Part shown: in pieces, positions 21,898 to 33,000 of the stretch
How the letters are laid out: the number at the start of each line of letters is the position of its first letter
Numbering within the stretch: the first letter of the stretch is position 1
Source of the DNA: Caenorhabditis elegans
Taxonomy: Eukaryota; Nematoda; Chromadorea; Rhabditida; Rhabditidae
Length of the DNA stretch: 64,000 bases
Assembly (NCBI RefSeq): GCF_000002985.6
Contig: NC_003279.8
Coordinates: 3,348,001-3,412,000 of the forward strand
Direction of reading: 5' to 3'
The notes under the pieces: generated by a model
The model's database searches: none
What the model was told of the DNA's origin: nothing
The model's input: only the letters and a program-made list of their open reading frames with translations
Made by a program: the position numbers and the translations under genes

Positions 21898-22683
21898 AGC
21901 CTCAGAATTTAATTCTAGAAGACGAAAATCCCTTTTAGACACGTTTCAAATTCATTTTAAATATTTTATCTTTGAAAAAACAATTGAATTTTGTAGGTTT
22001 TACTGCAAATTCCTTGCAAATTGAATTATTTTCAGAAAAATATGAATTAAAAATTAATTTGAAACGTCTATATAGTATTATTTGCCCCTTCTAGAATATT
22101 ATAACTGTAAAAAAATTGTAAAATTATCTAAATTTTTAATTATTTTTTTTTCAATTTTCCAAAGATCAAAAGGCTAAATGAGATTTTTCCGGCTACACCA
22201 ATTGGTTTTTCTTGATTTTTTTAAAAAATATTCAATGTATAACGCTCTTTTCTTTTCAATTTTCAGACATTATTCCGTAAAAAAAATTTAATTCATGTGA
22301 AATTATAGATTTTTATGCCAATTTTTAATTTTTCTTTCTAATTTCTTCCTGATTATCAAGTTTTTTTCACGGAAAATTCCTGAAAAATTAAAAAAAAAAG
22401 GTGTTTCACATCAAATATCAAAGTGAACAAAAGAAAAACCAATAATTATAGCTGGAAAACGCGAAAATATAGAAACTAGTGCATTAATTTGCGCGGAAAT
22501 TCAAGAAAAATCATAAGAATTCTATAATTTTCAATTTTTTCTTCACTGTTATTTAATTTAAGGCAATTTTTTTTTTCAAAAACTCTGCTTCTTTTATTTT
22601 TTAGGCTTCATCTTGGCACATTGAAGCTGAAATTTCTAGCATTTCCATTGACAACTGGCTTCAAAAAACTACAAAAATTACAG
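21898..22683. other. AT-rich interval between two plus-strand genes
   Basis: Very AT-rich with no clear repeat family. A TTTTTTAG acceptor at 22604 opens a segment (22605-22683) that is stop-free in the frame of the next gene, and another frame reads SSWHIEAEISSISIDNWLQK. It may be a 5' exon of the next gene, but no in-frame ATG is seen. Confidence 0.4.
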
Positions 22684-23384
22684 GATCCACTGGCACGCAT
22701 CAAGTTAGCTACCGAGAAGCTAAAGGAGAGACGAGCTCAACTTGACACGCAGAAGAAGCACACTATGTTCTTGCCAGAGGCTTTTATTGGCCCCCATTTC
22801 AATGAGACAATTGCTTCTGTAATTTCTTTTTTTAATCTTCATTTTCTCAAAAAAAACGTTTTTTTCAGGGATTCTACGCCTTGTTCAACGCTTCCCACTT
22901 CCAAGTTCACTACAATAGCGAGGGCAAACGTTTAGGCTCCGGAACAATGTGTGTTCTGAAGAACCAAATGAATGGTGCTCGTGATTGGTTCGCTGGCAAC
23001 ACGTGGCGTGCCGTCAAAATGATGTATATGCGTACACGTGACGCAGAGAAGCACAAGAATTCGGAAGTGAAGTTGTTCGTGGAAAAACTTCCAGATTGGA
23101 GCACCGAGCAGCTTGAGGTGATCCTTCGATTTAATTTTTCTGAAAATAATTTAGAGTTTTTTTTTAAGGAAAAGCTTCGCAATGAGTTCAAGTTGTCAGA
23201 TTTTCAACTTCTTTACGATTACAAGGGAAATAACTTGAGAAGCGCCATAGTTCTTCTGAAATATCCAGATGCAATCAATCTCTGCAATTCTATTCGTTCC
23301 AATCCAACTGTATTCGGAAAGGAATGGCACCCGAGAGTCTTCGAAGTGCTCGACGTAGCTGTTCAGCCGCCAATCGATAAATAA
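22684..23384 (+). CDS. Protein of unknown family, about 172-200 residues (5' end uncertain)
   Basis: Exons 22684-22818, 22869-23117 and 23169-23384, all phase 0, stop TAA. The first in-frame ATG is at 22765 (MFLPEAFIGPHF), giving 172 residues. The frame is open upstream to a splice acceptor at 22683 and to 22605, so a longer N-terminus (KERRAQLDTQKK) is likely. The protein is soluble and mixed alpha/beta-looking, with GFYALFNASHFQVHYNSEGK, a Trp-rich stretch (RDWFAGNTWRAVKMM) and a C-terminal EVLDVAVQPPIDK. There is no signal peptide. The paired VKLFVEKLPDWSTEQLEEKL and IVLLKYPDAINLCN segments could be an RNP-like fold, but this is a guess. Not recognised. Confidence 0.65.
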
Positions 23385-24179
23385 ACTTTTTTGTATTTTA
23401 ATGCCTGAACCTGTTTTGTTGATGCTTACATGAAAATTTGTTCTATTTTTTTTCTACGAAATTTTTGCCTGTTTTTTTCAGTTACAAATTACTTTTCCAG
23501 GAATATCGCTGTTTCTTTCTTGAAATTTGAAGGAATTTTTAATTTGAAATTTTTAGAGAAACTACTGTAGTTGGGAAAGTACGCAACACACAACACACTT
23601 TGCGTACTTGCCCAATTAGACGCGCAAACTTTTTAAAAACTTTTTTTGCGTTTTTTAAAAATCGCTTTAGGAACTTTTATTCTAGAAAGCTTTCTCTTTC
23701 TTCTTTTCTTACCAAAGAGAATAATCCCTTTTTTCAAAAAAATCATTATTTTTCAGAATCTGCAAAAAATGTCGGAAATTATCAAGACGCCTTGTTCCGA
23801 GAAATCGTATGTTACTCAAAAACTTACATAATAAAATCTCAAAATAAATATTATTGCAGAGATTTCATGAAAAGTCTCGATACTCTTCGTACCAACAGAA
23901 AAATGATCCATGGATGTATTCTCTACGAATTTCTCCAGAAAAAAACAGCGTTCGAAGCTTACGAAAGTTTTTGCAAAGTAGTTGGGAGGAAATCATTGAA
24001 TGCCAGGAGTTTTATTTCTGGTTTAGCCGGTTTGAAAAAGGAATGGCAGAGTTCGATGAGAATATCAAGTACGAGAAGGATATCAACTGGAAAAAGCCGA
24101 AAATTCTCTCATTTTCTGACATCCCAATCTCAGTTATTCATGTAATTCTGGACCATGTGAAGCCTGTTGAAAGGTAAAA

Positions 24180-24372
24180 CACGTGGTGTCAGAGTGTCTC
24201 ATTTCGGCTTGATCTACGTTGATCTACAAGAAATGCGGGAGAAGAGACGCAGAGTTCTTAACTGATTTCGCATGGTTAAGAACGTGCTGTCGTCACAATT
24301 TTTGGGCAAAAAAATTACCGCATTTTTTGTAGATCAAACCGTAATGGGACAATCTGGCACCACGTGGTAAAA
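24180..24372. repeat. Foldback element with CACGTGGTGTCAG ends
   Basis: Starts ACGTGGTGTCAGAGTGTCTC and ends with the complement (TGGCACCACGTGG). Both arms carry a TTTGATCTAC/GTAGATCAAA segment followed by AATGCGGG. It lies in the F-box gene intron. Related copies or halves: 15117-15200, 28097-28276, 33290-33457, and a half near 28980. Confidence 0.9.
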
Positions 24373-24392
24373 TCAAATAATTTTTAAAAAGT

Positions 24393-24942
24393 GGACTACA
24401 CCTTGTGGGGAAATTGCTTTAACACACGCCTATGGGACCACAATGACCGAATATCATGATAAAAACATTTTTAAAAAGTTTTCTAGATTTTATATGATTT
24501 TTTGAAAATTGAAAAAATCTCAGTTTTCCCCTAATTCCTATTTGAATTTCCGCCAATTGAACTCGTTCGTTGGAGCGCGCTTGCATTGTTTTCATTAATT
24601 TTTTTTTCATTATTTCACTGATTTTCTTCGTTTTTTGGGGGTTTCTATTCGGAAAAGGAAAGTTTTTTCTTTCATTTTTTTATTTCTTTCATTTTCCGAA
24701 TAAAAACCCCCAAAAAACAAAGAAAATCAGTGAAATAATGAAAATTAATAAAAAAAATACTGGCGCGCTCCAACGAACGAGTTCAATTGGCGGAAATTCA
24801 AATAGGAATTAGGAGAAAACTGAGATTTTTTCAATTTATATAAAGTCTAGAAAATTTTTTTAAATGTTTTTATCATGATATTTGGTCATTGTGACCCCAT
24901 AGACGTGTTTTAAAGCAGTTTCCCCACAGAGTGTAGTCCACC
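24393..24942. repeat. 550-bp near-perfect foldback element
   Basis: GTGGACTACACC at 24394 pairs with GTGTAGTCCAC near 24940. The arms match over almost the full length, for example GAACTCGTTCGTTGGAGCGC against GCGCTCCAACGAACGAGTTC. The centre is near 24665 in a TTTCATTTTTTTATTTCTTTC tract. No ORF. It is directly adjacent to the 24180-24372 element. Confidence 0.93.
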
Positions 24943-25832
24943 TTCAAATTGAATATCTGATTTTTTTTGCAGACTCGTTCTTCAAAAAGTGTCTCAAAAA
25001 CTGAGAAGTATGCTTTTATCAAGAAATCATGGTTTTAAATGGATCGAATTGCATGTGGATATTAATAAAGCATGGCTGATGCTTGAAGAAGAAAATATTC
25101 GAGTTGATTACACTCTTCTACATTTTGACACTTGCGTGAGCTTTGAGCAACGATCTGGATCAATCGATGGTGAAGATTTTGTGACTGTTGCACTGAACGA
25201 TGCTGCTCCATTCATGCTAAATCCGAAATATCCATTAAACGACTTTCAAGTTAAAAATGATTGTCGTGGATGGGCTCAGGATGATGACATCTCGTATGGC
25301 ACCACACAACGATTGAAAATCGCTGTTTCCAGTAAAATCGAGAGAGCTTTCAATTCATTTAACGCTGAATTTCACGTTAAAAGCCTTCTAATCGACATAA
25401 TTGGAGTGAAGAATACGAGTTAATTGAGGATCTAGTCGATCTTGAGCAATGGAAAAACGCAAAAGTGATCAAATCGGAATGTTTTTCTCGTCTACCGATT
25501 GAAGTCGACGAATACTTCCATTTAAGATGTTTCAGTGCTGGTTTAGAGTCTTTCACAGTTGATGATGCGATTAAAGTCCGAGATGTGAGTTTAACCATAC
25601 ATATGCCAATCAATATATATAATTTTTGTTTCTTCAGATTCTCACAAAATCAGCCATTTTCGAAGAAGGAACTTTCTATGCTAAGTTCAATAATTTTACC
25701 GAATTGGGAAAAGTTTTCGATCCGAGCTATGTATTCGACCCTAGGGCAAGGACTGCAATCAAATATGAAACCGAAGACGCCAAATTTGAAATCGATCTCA
25801 ATTATGAATTCCACATCAAAAAAATTAACTGA

Positions 25833-27098
25833 TATTCGTTTATTGTTCCCATTCATAATTTATCACGTAAACCTAGTTTTGACAAAAAATAAATAATTAA
25901 TCGAGTTGTTGTTGAATTTATTATATAGGAGAGACTGCAGAATCGAAGGGAACGAAAAGGAACAATTATAATGAATATGATATTCATTGACATCAGATTG
26001 CATATCGATTCGGCTCGGAAACTTGAAAGAATTTTTTTTTTGAAAAATGGATAATTTTGTAAGAAAATTCAATAATTTGGTATTTTTATCAAAAATCCGA
26101 GAGAAATCAGTAATTTTGTTTGGAAAAAATCGCTATTTCTTGTAGCTTCGGTATTTAAAAAAATGGAACGAAAAAATCGATTAACGTCATGGACATTTGA
26201 TCTATATCCCGAAAATCGATACATTCTCATTAAAAAAAATACAATTTTTCTGCAAAAATGTTTCTTTTTTTTGTGAAAACCGGAAAATTGATAACGCTAC
26301 TATTACGGGAACACTGAATTCTGAAAATGCGCATTGAGCAACATATTTGACGCGCAAAATATCTCAAAGCGAAAACTACAGTAATTCTTTAAATGACTAC
26401 TGTAGCACATGTGTCGATTTACGGAAGCAAATTATCAATCGATAAAATATTATATTCAAAGCAGGGGTGGGTGGCAAACGATTTTTTCCGCAAATCGGCA
26501 AACCGACAATTTGTGGTTTTGCACATTTTTTTAATAATCAGAACTTGAAATTTAATCGGCAAAATTGTAATGTTCCTACATCTGTTTTGAAATTTGATGT
26601 TCGGCAAACGACAAATTGGCAATTTACCGAAAATCAAAATTTCCGGCAAATTGGCAATTTGCCGATTTGCCTGATTTTCCGACAAAAAATATGCCGAACG
26701 GCAATTTCCGCCCACCCCTGATTCATTTGCCTCCGATTTTAATACTTTTGCAACTGAAAATTTAGCACCAACGGTATGATATCCAAAACTTCATGATAAA
26801 TAAGTAGCTTATGCTGATAACAACTGAAATATTATGAAATGTGGAGAGAGAGAGAGAGTGAAAGAAACAATAAAGAAACGAAAGAGAGACAAAAGTGAGG
26901 AAATATCTTCAAAAATGGCTCATTTGAAGAAAGTTTGCTCATTATTTTCTCGACTATATTTATATTTATATTATTCATACGTGTAAAAAGAGAAAGATAT
27001 TGTAATGAGTGGGTGGGGGGAGTGAACCGCTGATTTTGAGCAAAAAATGAAATACATAACTGACTGAAAGAAAGAAATTAGATATTATAAAGTAAAGT
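25833..27098. other. Convergent intergenic region
   Basis: An AATAAA just after 25885 probably ends the F-box transcript. The region then holds a half copy of the 2815-type foldback (about 26300-26430), a CGGCAA-type element (26463-26721), a GA-rich strip (26840-26900) and the probable 3'UTR of the large minus-strand gene. No further gene is seen. Confidence 0.6.
26463..26721. repeat. CGGCAA-type element with CAGGGGTGGG terminal inverted repeats
   Basis: The left end is CAGGGGTGGGTGGCAAACG and the right end CGGCAATTTCCGCCCACCCC plus TG. The interior is degenerate CGGCAAATTGGCAATTTGCC units. This copy shows most clearly that the intronic CGGCAA satellites belong to a bounded element. Confidence 0.88.
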
Positions 27099-30000
27099 TT
27101 AACCGTCCAATCGTTTTCGTGAGCCGAACAATGAGTTTTTGAGTCGTGCTCCGAGACCGGTTTTGTGATTGTTGTTTGCTGAAATTTCGAAAATAAGTAA
27201 AACACCATATCAGACGCGCAAATTCATCAATGCACCATGACGCTTACCTTCTCTTGGCATACTTGCACCTCCGTTGAGCATCACCTTCTTCCATGGTTCA
27301 TTGCTCAAACTATTGCTCTTCATGAGCCCTCCCGGTTTGATGATCGTCTCATTTGCAATCTTATTCAACGACATCAAACTCGCCGCACTGCCCGGTGGCC
27401 GACTCGAACCGCCTCCGATCTTTCGAAGGAACGATCCGATTCGGTTGTGTTTGGATGTATTGGAAGCGGGAGGAAGTTGACGGAACGAGGCCGACGTTTC
27501 AAGTTCACTGCCACGGGAATATCGACGATCATCGTTATACTGTAAGTGGAGAAGTTAGGCAAAAGTGTCACGACGGGGCAACATGAAACTCACAATTCCA
27601 ATGTTGTCATAGAACCCGTCGTCATCATCATTTTCCACGGAAGGCATTCTCGAGGAAATCGACTGTTGATCAATGATCAGACTGCGTCGTGGATTCTGAA
27701 AAACGAAGATATTGATATCAAAAAGCGGCGGCAATCGGGAGACGGCGGCAGAACCTGCCGTTACGCGATGCCACCGGCGGCGGCGGAAGCTGTTTTCGTC
27801 GCCGGTGCGGCGGACGAAATTATCGATTTTTTGCGATATCGTTGATTTTTTTCTCAAATTATCGATTTTTAAAGCTAGGTTATTGATTTATCGTTAAAAT
27901 TATTGATTTTTTGAGAAAATAGTTATTTTCTCCGATTTTTGTTTCCCAAAAACGTCTATTTTCAGGCAAAATTATTAATTTTTCATTGAAAAAGTTTTTG
28001 CTTAAATTATCGATTTTTCCGAAATTATCGATTTGTTTACAAGACATCTATTATTGAGTGAAATATTGTTTTTAAAAGTAAAATGAACGGTGGAGGCACG
28101 TGGTGTCAGGCTGTCTCATTGCGGTTTGATCTACGAAAAATGCGGGATAATTTTTCCAGAAAAATTGTGACGTCAGCACGCTCTTAACCATGCGAAATCA
28201 GATGAGATGTCTGCGTCTCTTCTCCCGCATGTTTCGAAGATCAAAGCGAAATGGGACTTTCTGACTCCACTTGTGGAGGCGTAAAAGTAGAAATAGGAAT
28301 AGGCGGTAGGCAAGCAAGTAGGCAGGTAGGCCTTCTCCACAAACTCACATTGTACATTTGATTCTGCTGATTCTGTGGATAGTTTGATCCTATGCCCGAA
28401 CTATTCGACGAATAGTATCCACCCTGCGACGAGTTGGCCGAGCCCGGCGGCCTCTGTGGTGGCTGAGTCGTCGGTGGCTGAGGAGTGTACTCGTGATACG
28501 ATATCTGATTTTGGGACGTGTTTCGAGCCATTCCATGACTTCCATTTTGGGGAAGCGGATGTGATGGTGGTGGTGGTGGAGGGGAATAGCTGTTCAGTGA
28601 GGCGTAGGTGACCTCTTGCAGGGGTGACATTTTCTGAAATAAATATTGGGATTTCTAAGGGTTGGGGAGATCGGGATATTTACAATTTTCAATCAATTTT
28701 TTTTTTCCAAATAGACACTCACTTGAGGTCACTGCAGCTTTGATCATTGGGAAGGTCCGTTATGGATCTGTATTTCCAAGATTTTTATTTCCAAGAAAAA
28801 TGGGATTTTCACTGCATTAAAATTTCTAGCTACATATAGAAGAAGGAAAGAAAAATTGGATTCTATGGGGTTTGATCTAAGAATTAAAGAAAATGAAAAT
28901 CGACAAAAAAAAACCCAGCCACCGACTTTATTTTCGCGGCCACTATGCTTGATCTCTAAAGATTGTACACGCGGAAGTCTACCGCAATTTTTGTAGATCA
29001 AGCATAGTGCTCGTTAGCAAAATCCAGAGCACTTTTTACTACATGGCGTAGAAAAACCCAGAACTCGGCCAACGATTTCTTTTCAATGTTTTCTACCCCT
29101 GATTTTTCTGAAACTTGCCGAAAAAATATTCTTGTGGGAGGGTTCTATGGGAAGACGATTTTCAAAAAAAGGCTCGCTATTCAGGGTGGCCGAGTTTTCC
29201 ACTTCCGCAGCCACGTGGTAAAAACTGCTTTGTAAAAAAAAATTTTGAAAGAAAAAATATGATGCAAGTACGCTCTATTGATAAATTTTCACTCGACACT
29301 CCGGTGGCCTAGAAACTGAGAAAACTCGGCCACCGATTTATCACAGAAGTTCTTAGAAATTTTCTAAAATTATAGATGTGCTCACTGCTCGATATTCGGA
29401 AAAAAAACTAAAAAATCGATACAGTATCGATTTTCCGTGTATTCATTTTTGCGCGTCATTTTTAGCGCATTATTGCAGGAAATTGATGCATCATAACTGA
29501 CGTGTAAATCTTCAACTTTATCATCAAAGATTCTCATTTAATATCAATGAAAAATCGATTCGACAAATTATCGATTTTCCCTTAACTCGCTTAATTTTTT
29601 AAGGAAATTATCAATAGAGCAAACTTGCATCATGCCTAAATGCGTACCTGACTTCTATCCTCATACGAATCCTTCTGCTGCATTTTCCAAGACGTCGGCG
29701 CCGTGCCTCTTTCAAACATATTATGCATAGCCTCCACACGACTTGGATTTATCTTTTCCTGATTTATAGTCTCAAATGCATTATTCGAATGAACTGATCC
29801 AAAAGATTGTTGGCTCAGCTGCTTGTAGGCCGTCGGATGCTGATAAGCCTGACGTTGCTCATTTCCAAACTGAGAAACTGCTCTGTTGAGCATGCTCGTC
29901 ACCTCGTCCAGCGACTTTTGCTGTTGCTGTTGTTTCGGACGGACAGCCTGGGAATAGATGGGAGCTTTTGAGGTCATTGGCTCCGCGACAGGAGCCACAA

Positions 30001-33000
30001 AGTTCTGAGCTCTTCCTCTTGTTGGAGCATGCCTTGTCTCTGCTCGGAACCTATTCGGCTTCTCGTAGTCACTTGGAGCATGGTGTTGCTGAGCTTGATG
30101 TGCTTGGGGTCTGCCGAAGGATGTTGGGAATGAGCGACGTTTGTCTGCTGGGGAGAAGGTCTGAAAAATTGAATTATTTAAAATATTGAATTTTAAATTT
30201 TAAAATCTTTTTTTTGCTTATGCCTTTTTGGTCATTTCAAAGCTGAACACTAAATTTGAGGACGTATTTTAGAGCTACAGTACCTCCCGCTTTCTCTTCC
30301 GTGGTAGGACCCAATAGATAAATTTTTTTCAAATTACTAGAATTTTTTTTTCGCATTCTTTTTGGGACTACAATAATCCCCTTAATTTTAGTGGTGCGAC
30401 CCGAAATTTTCAAAAAAATATTTTCAAGATTTTCAAGTATTTTCAAAATCAAAATTGCCAAATTTACGGCTAATTTTTAAAAAATCGGAGTACCAAAAAA
30501 TTAAAAAAAAAAAACGAACATTTTTCGATTAAAATCGAAAAACCAACCCAAAATTGATAAAAATTAAATTTAAAACTATGTACCCCGAAGTCTCCAATTC
30601 CCGCACAAAATTGAAGATAAAAAATTTTCTGATGCACCATGTTCAATTTACTCACATTTTCCGTATTCAATTCCAACTCGGCAACCAACTGATCAATCGA
30701 TAACACTGGATCTTTCGCAGCAACTTCATAACTACTATTCTTCTGTCTAACTGGCGAATGATCGGGCAAAGATCGGAGTGATGATCTCATCGAACTTCCA
30801 CGATGAAATGGAGATACTTGTTGGAATGCAGACGGTGATGGACGTGCTGAATCGAATCCATCACCTTCAGAACGCATCGAACGAAGTGTGTTGTATGGAT
30901 CCTGTGATCCCGACCTCTTCATTTCACTCGGAATCTGATCATTAGATGCGACACGTGGAAGTGTGTGTGATGAGAATGGCTCGAATGCGGATGGACCATT
31001 GAATCCGTCAACCATTGGGTAGACTGGTTGAGGACGGAATGGTCGTGGACGAATCATATCCGATGAATCGGATACTTTTCGCGATGCTTTTGAACCATTT
31101 TTCTTTTCTTTTGTAGTGTTGAAGGCGGCCACTTCTGCACTGCAACTTCCCAGCGAATGCTCGTCGAAATCTTGGTAGTATGACTGAAAATTTTAAATTT
31201 AGGAACTAACGCTATGTTGTCTGCGAATTAGAAAATTTTTATTTTTTGAAATATCTTCTAAAAACTTTTAAGTCTAGCTTAACTAGCTAAATGACTTTTG
31301 CAACTTTTCTCAAGACGGGATTTCGACATTACGTTTGATTTTCAAGCTAAAAAGACTAGTTACAACTTCTGATAAGCGGCCGAGAAAGTGATATAGCTAG
31401 GCCACCGGCTCACAAAAATTTTGTTAAAACCCTTTTTTTTCAGATACTTCTTTGAACGTTCCGAAAAAATTTCAAAGTATATTTGAGTTGAGAACTCGAA
31501 AATTGCATAAATCGATAATTATTGATTTTTAGATTTTCCAACATCTCCAAAAAAAATTGAAAATTTATCGATTTTTTAAAACCATCCCAAAATTTGATAA
31601 TTCATAGATTTTCCTTAAAATTCCAAAAACACAGGAAATTTACCGAAAAAAAAAATCTAAAACTTATCGTTTATTCAAATCAAACTAAAAATCAATAACA
31701 TATTGAATTTCTAAGAATTGCTACCAAAAAAAAAATCTAAAATTTGTCGATTTTTCAGATCAGCCCAAAAAATCGATAACTATTGATTATTTAATAATTG
31801 CAATAAATTGAAATTTTTTTGATTTTCAAGCCGGTCAAAAAATAGATAATCTATAGATGTTTTAAATATTGCAATAAACTAAACATTTATCGATTTTTAA
31901 AAATCATCCCGGTAATTGATTTTTTTGATTTTTCCTAGAATTCCAAAATTGAAAATTCATCGAAAAAATAGAACGTTCATATATTTAAAATCATCCCGGA
32001 AATCGATAAATAGTGATGTTCCAAAATTTCAACAAAAATTGAAAATTTATTGATTTTTCAATTTGAAAAAAAAAACAGTGATTTTCCCTAGAATTCCAAA
32101 AAATGAAAGTTATCGACTTTTCTTAAATCCCAAAAATCATCCCGAATATCAATACATATTGATTTTTCATCAAAACTCACCGCATTCGGAGCAATATTGG
32201 CTGGCGGAAGATGAGCCAACGACTTCAAATCATCTTGCAACCACCGTCGCGTGAAATCCATTTTATCAGTTTTCTTGGCGAGCACAATAGTTTCAGCGAC
32301 TGTTGGCTGAAAATAATAAAAAATCACATTTTTTATAAATAAAAACAGATAACAAAAAAACCTCCGCCTGATTATTTGTTGCACCTTGTGACAGCTTTCG
32401 GACCGGAATCACAACTTCCACAGGGGACGGCGGAGCCTGGAAATAGCACTTTAGTTTATTTCCATTCTGTTTCTCTATGTCTCTCAAAAATTTTTGTTGT
32501 TCGAGTACACTAAATTTTATGAGTTGTGAACTGAATGGATGAGGAACGCAGTTGAATGGATTCCCTGGGAACATGTCTCAAGATTGGCGGAGAAAATTGA
32601 ATTCTTTGACCGAAAATTCAAATTTTTTGGGAAAAAAGTATGTGTGGCCGTGAAAAAGAAAACTCGGCCACGGACATCAAAACCTCAGAATTGGTTGATT
32701 ATTTTTAGCAGAAAATTTCAAAAACAAAAACTCGGCCACCAACTTTTTTGCGAACTTTTGTTATATTTTGAACTTAAAACACGGGGCTCGGTCTTAAATT
32801 TAAAAAAATAGTTTTGCACGATTCGTTATAATTAATGTGAAAATTCTAGGCCATCAAGTTTTTTTCGGCCAGAAAGTTTTATTTGTTCATGTGAAGTCGG
32901 TGACCTAGAAAAACCAGTTCTAGGCCATCAATTATAGTGAAACTATGAAAAGGCAATACCAATTTCTCTGCGTTCAGGGAATTTGCAGTTACAGTGATAT

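Larger units (their letters stand above)
23769..25832 (+). pseudogene. F-box/FTH (fbxa-type) gene with two frameshifts
   Basis: Exons 23769-23806, 23860-24173, 24973-25584 and 25638-25832. The N-terminus has a mariner-type HTH found in nematode FBXA proteins (CILYEFLQKKTAFEAYESFC). Next comes an F-box core (FSDIPISVIHVILDHVKPVE), then a long FTH region (TYVFDPRART-like YVFDPRARTAIKYETEDAKF near the C-terminus). The HTH frame breaks near 23981-23990, where one base is missing: upstream reads SFCKVVG and the continuation EFYFWFSRFEKG is in another frame. A second break lies near 25395, between EFHVKSLLIDI and EYELIEDLVDLEQWK. Splice sites remain intact. Substrate-adaptor function for SCF ubiquitin ligases is known for the family; this copy is probably inactive or recently broken. 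Confidence 0.75.
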
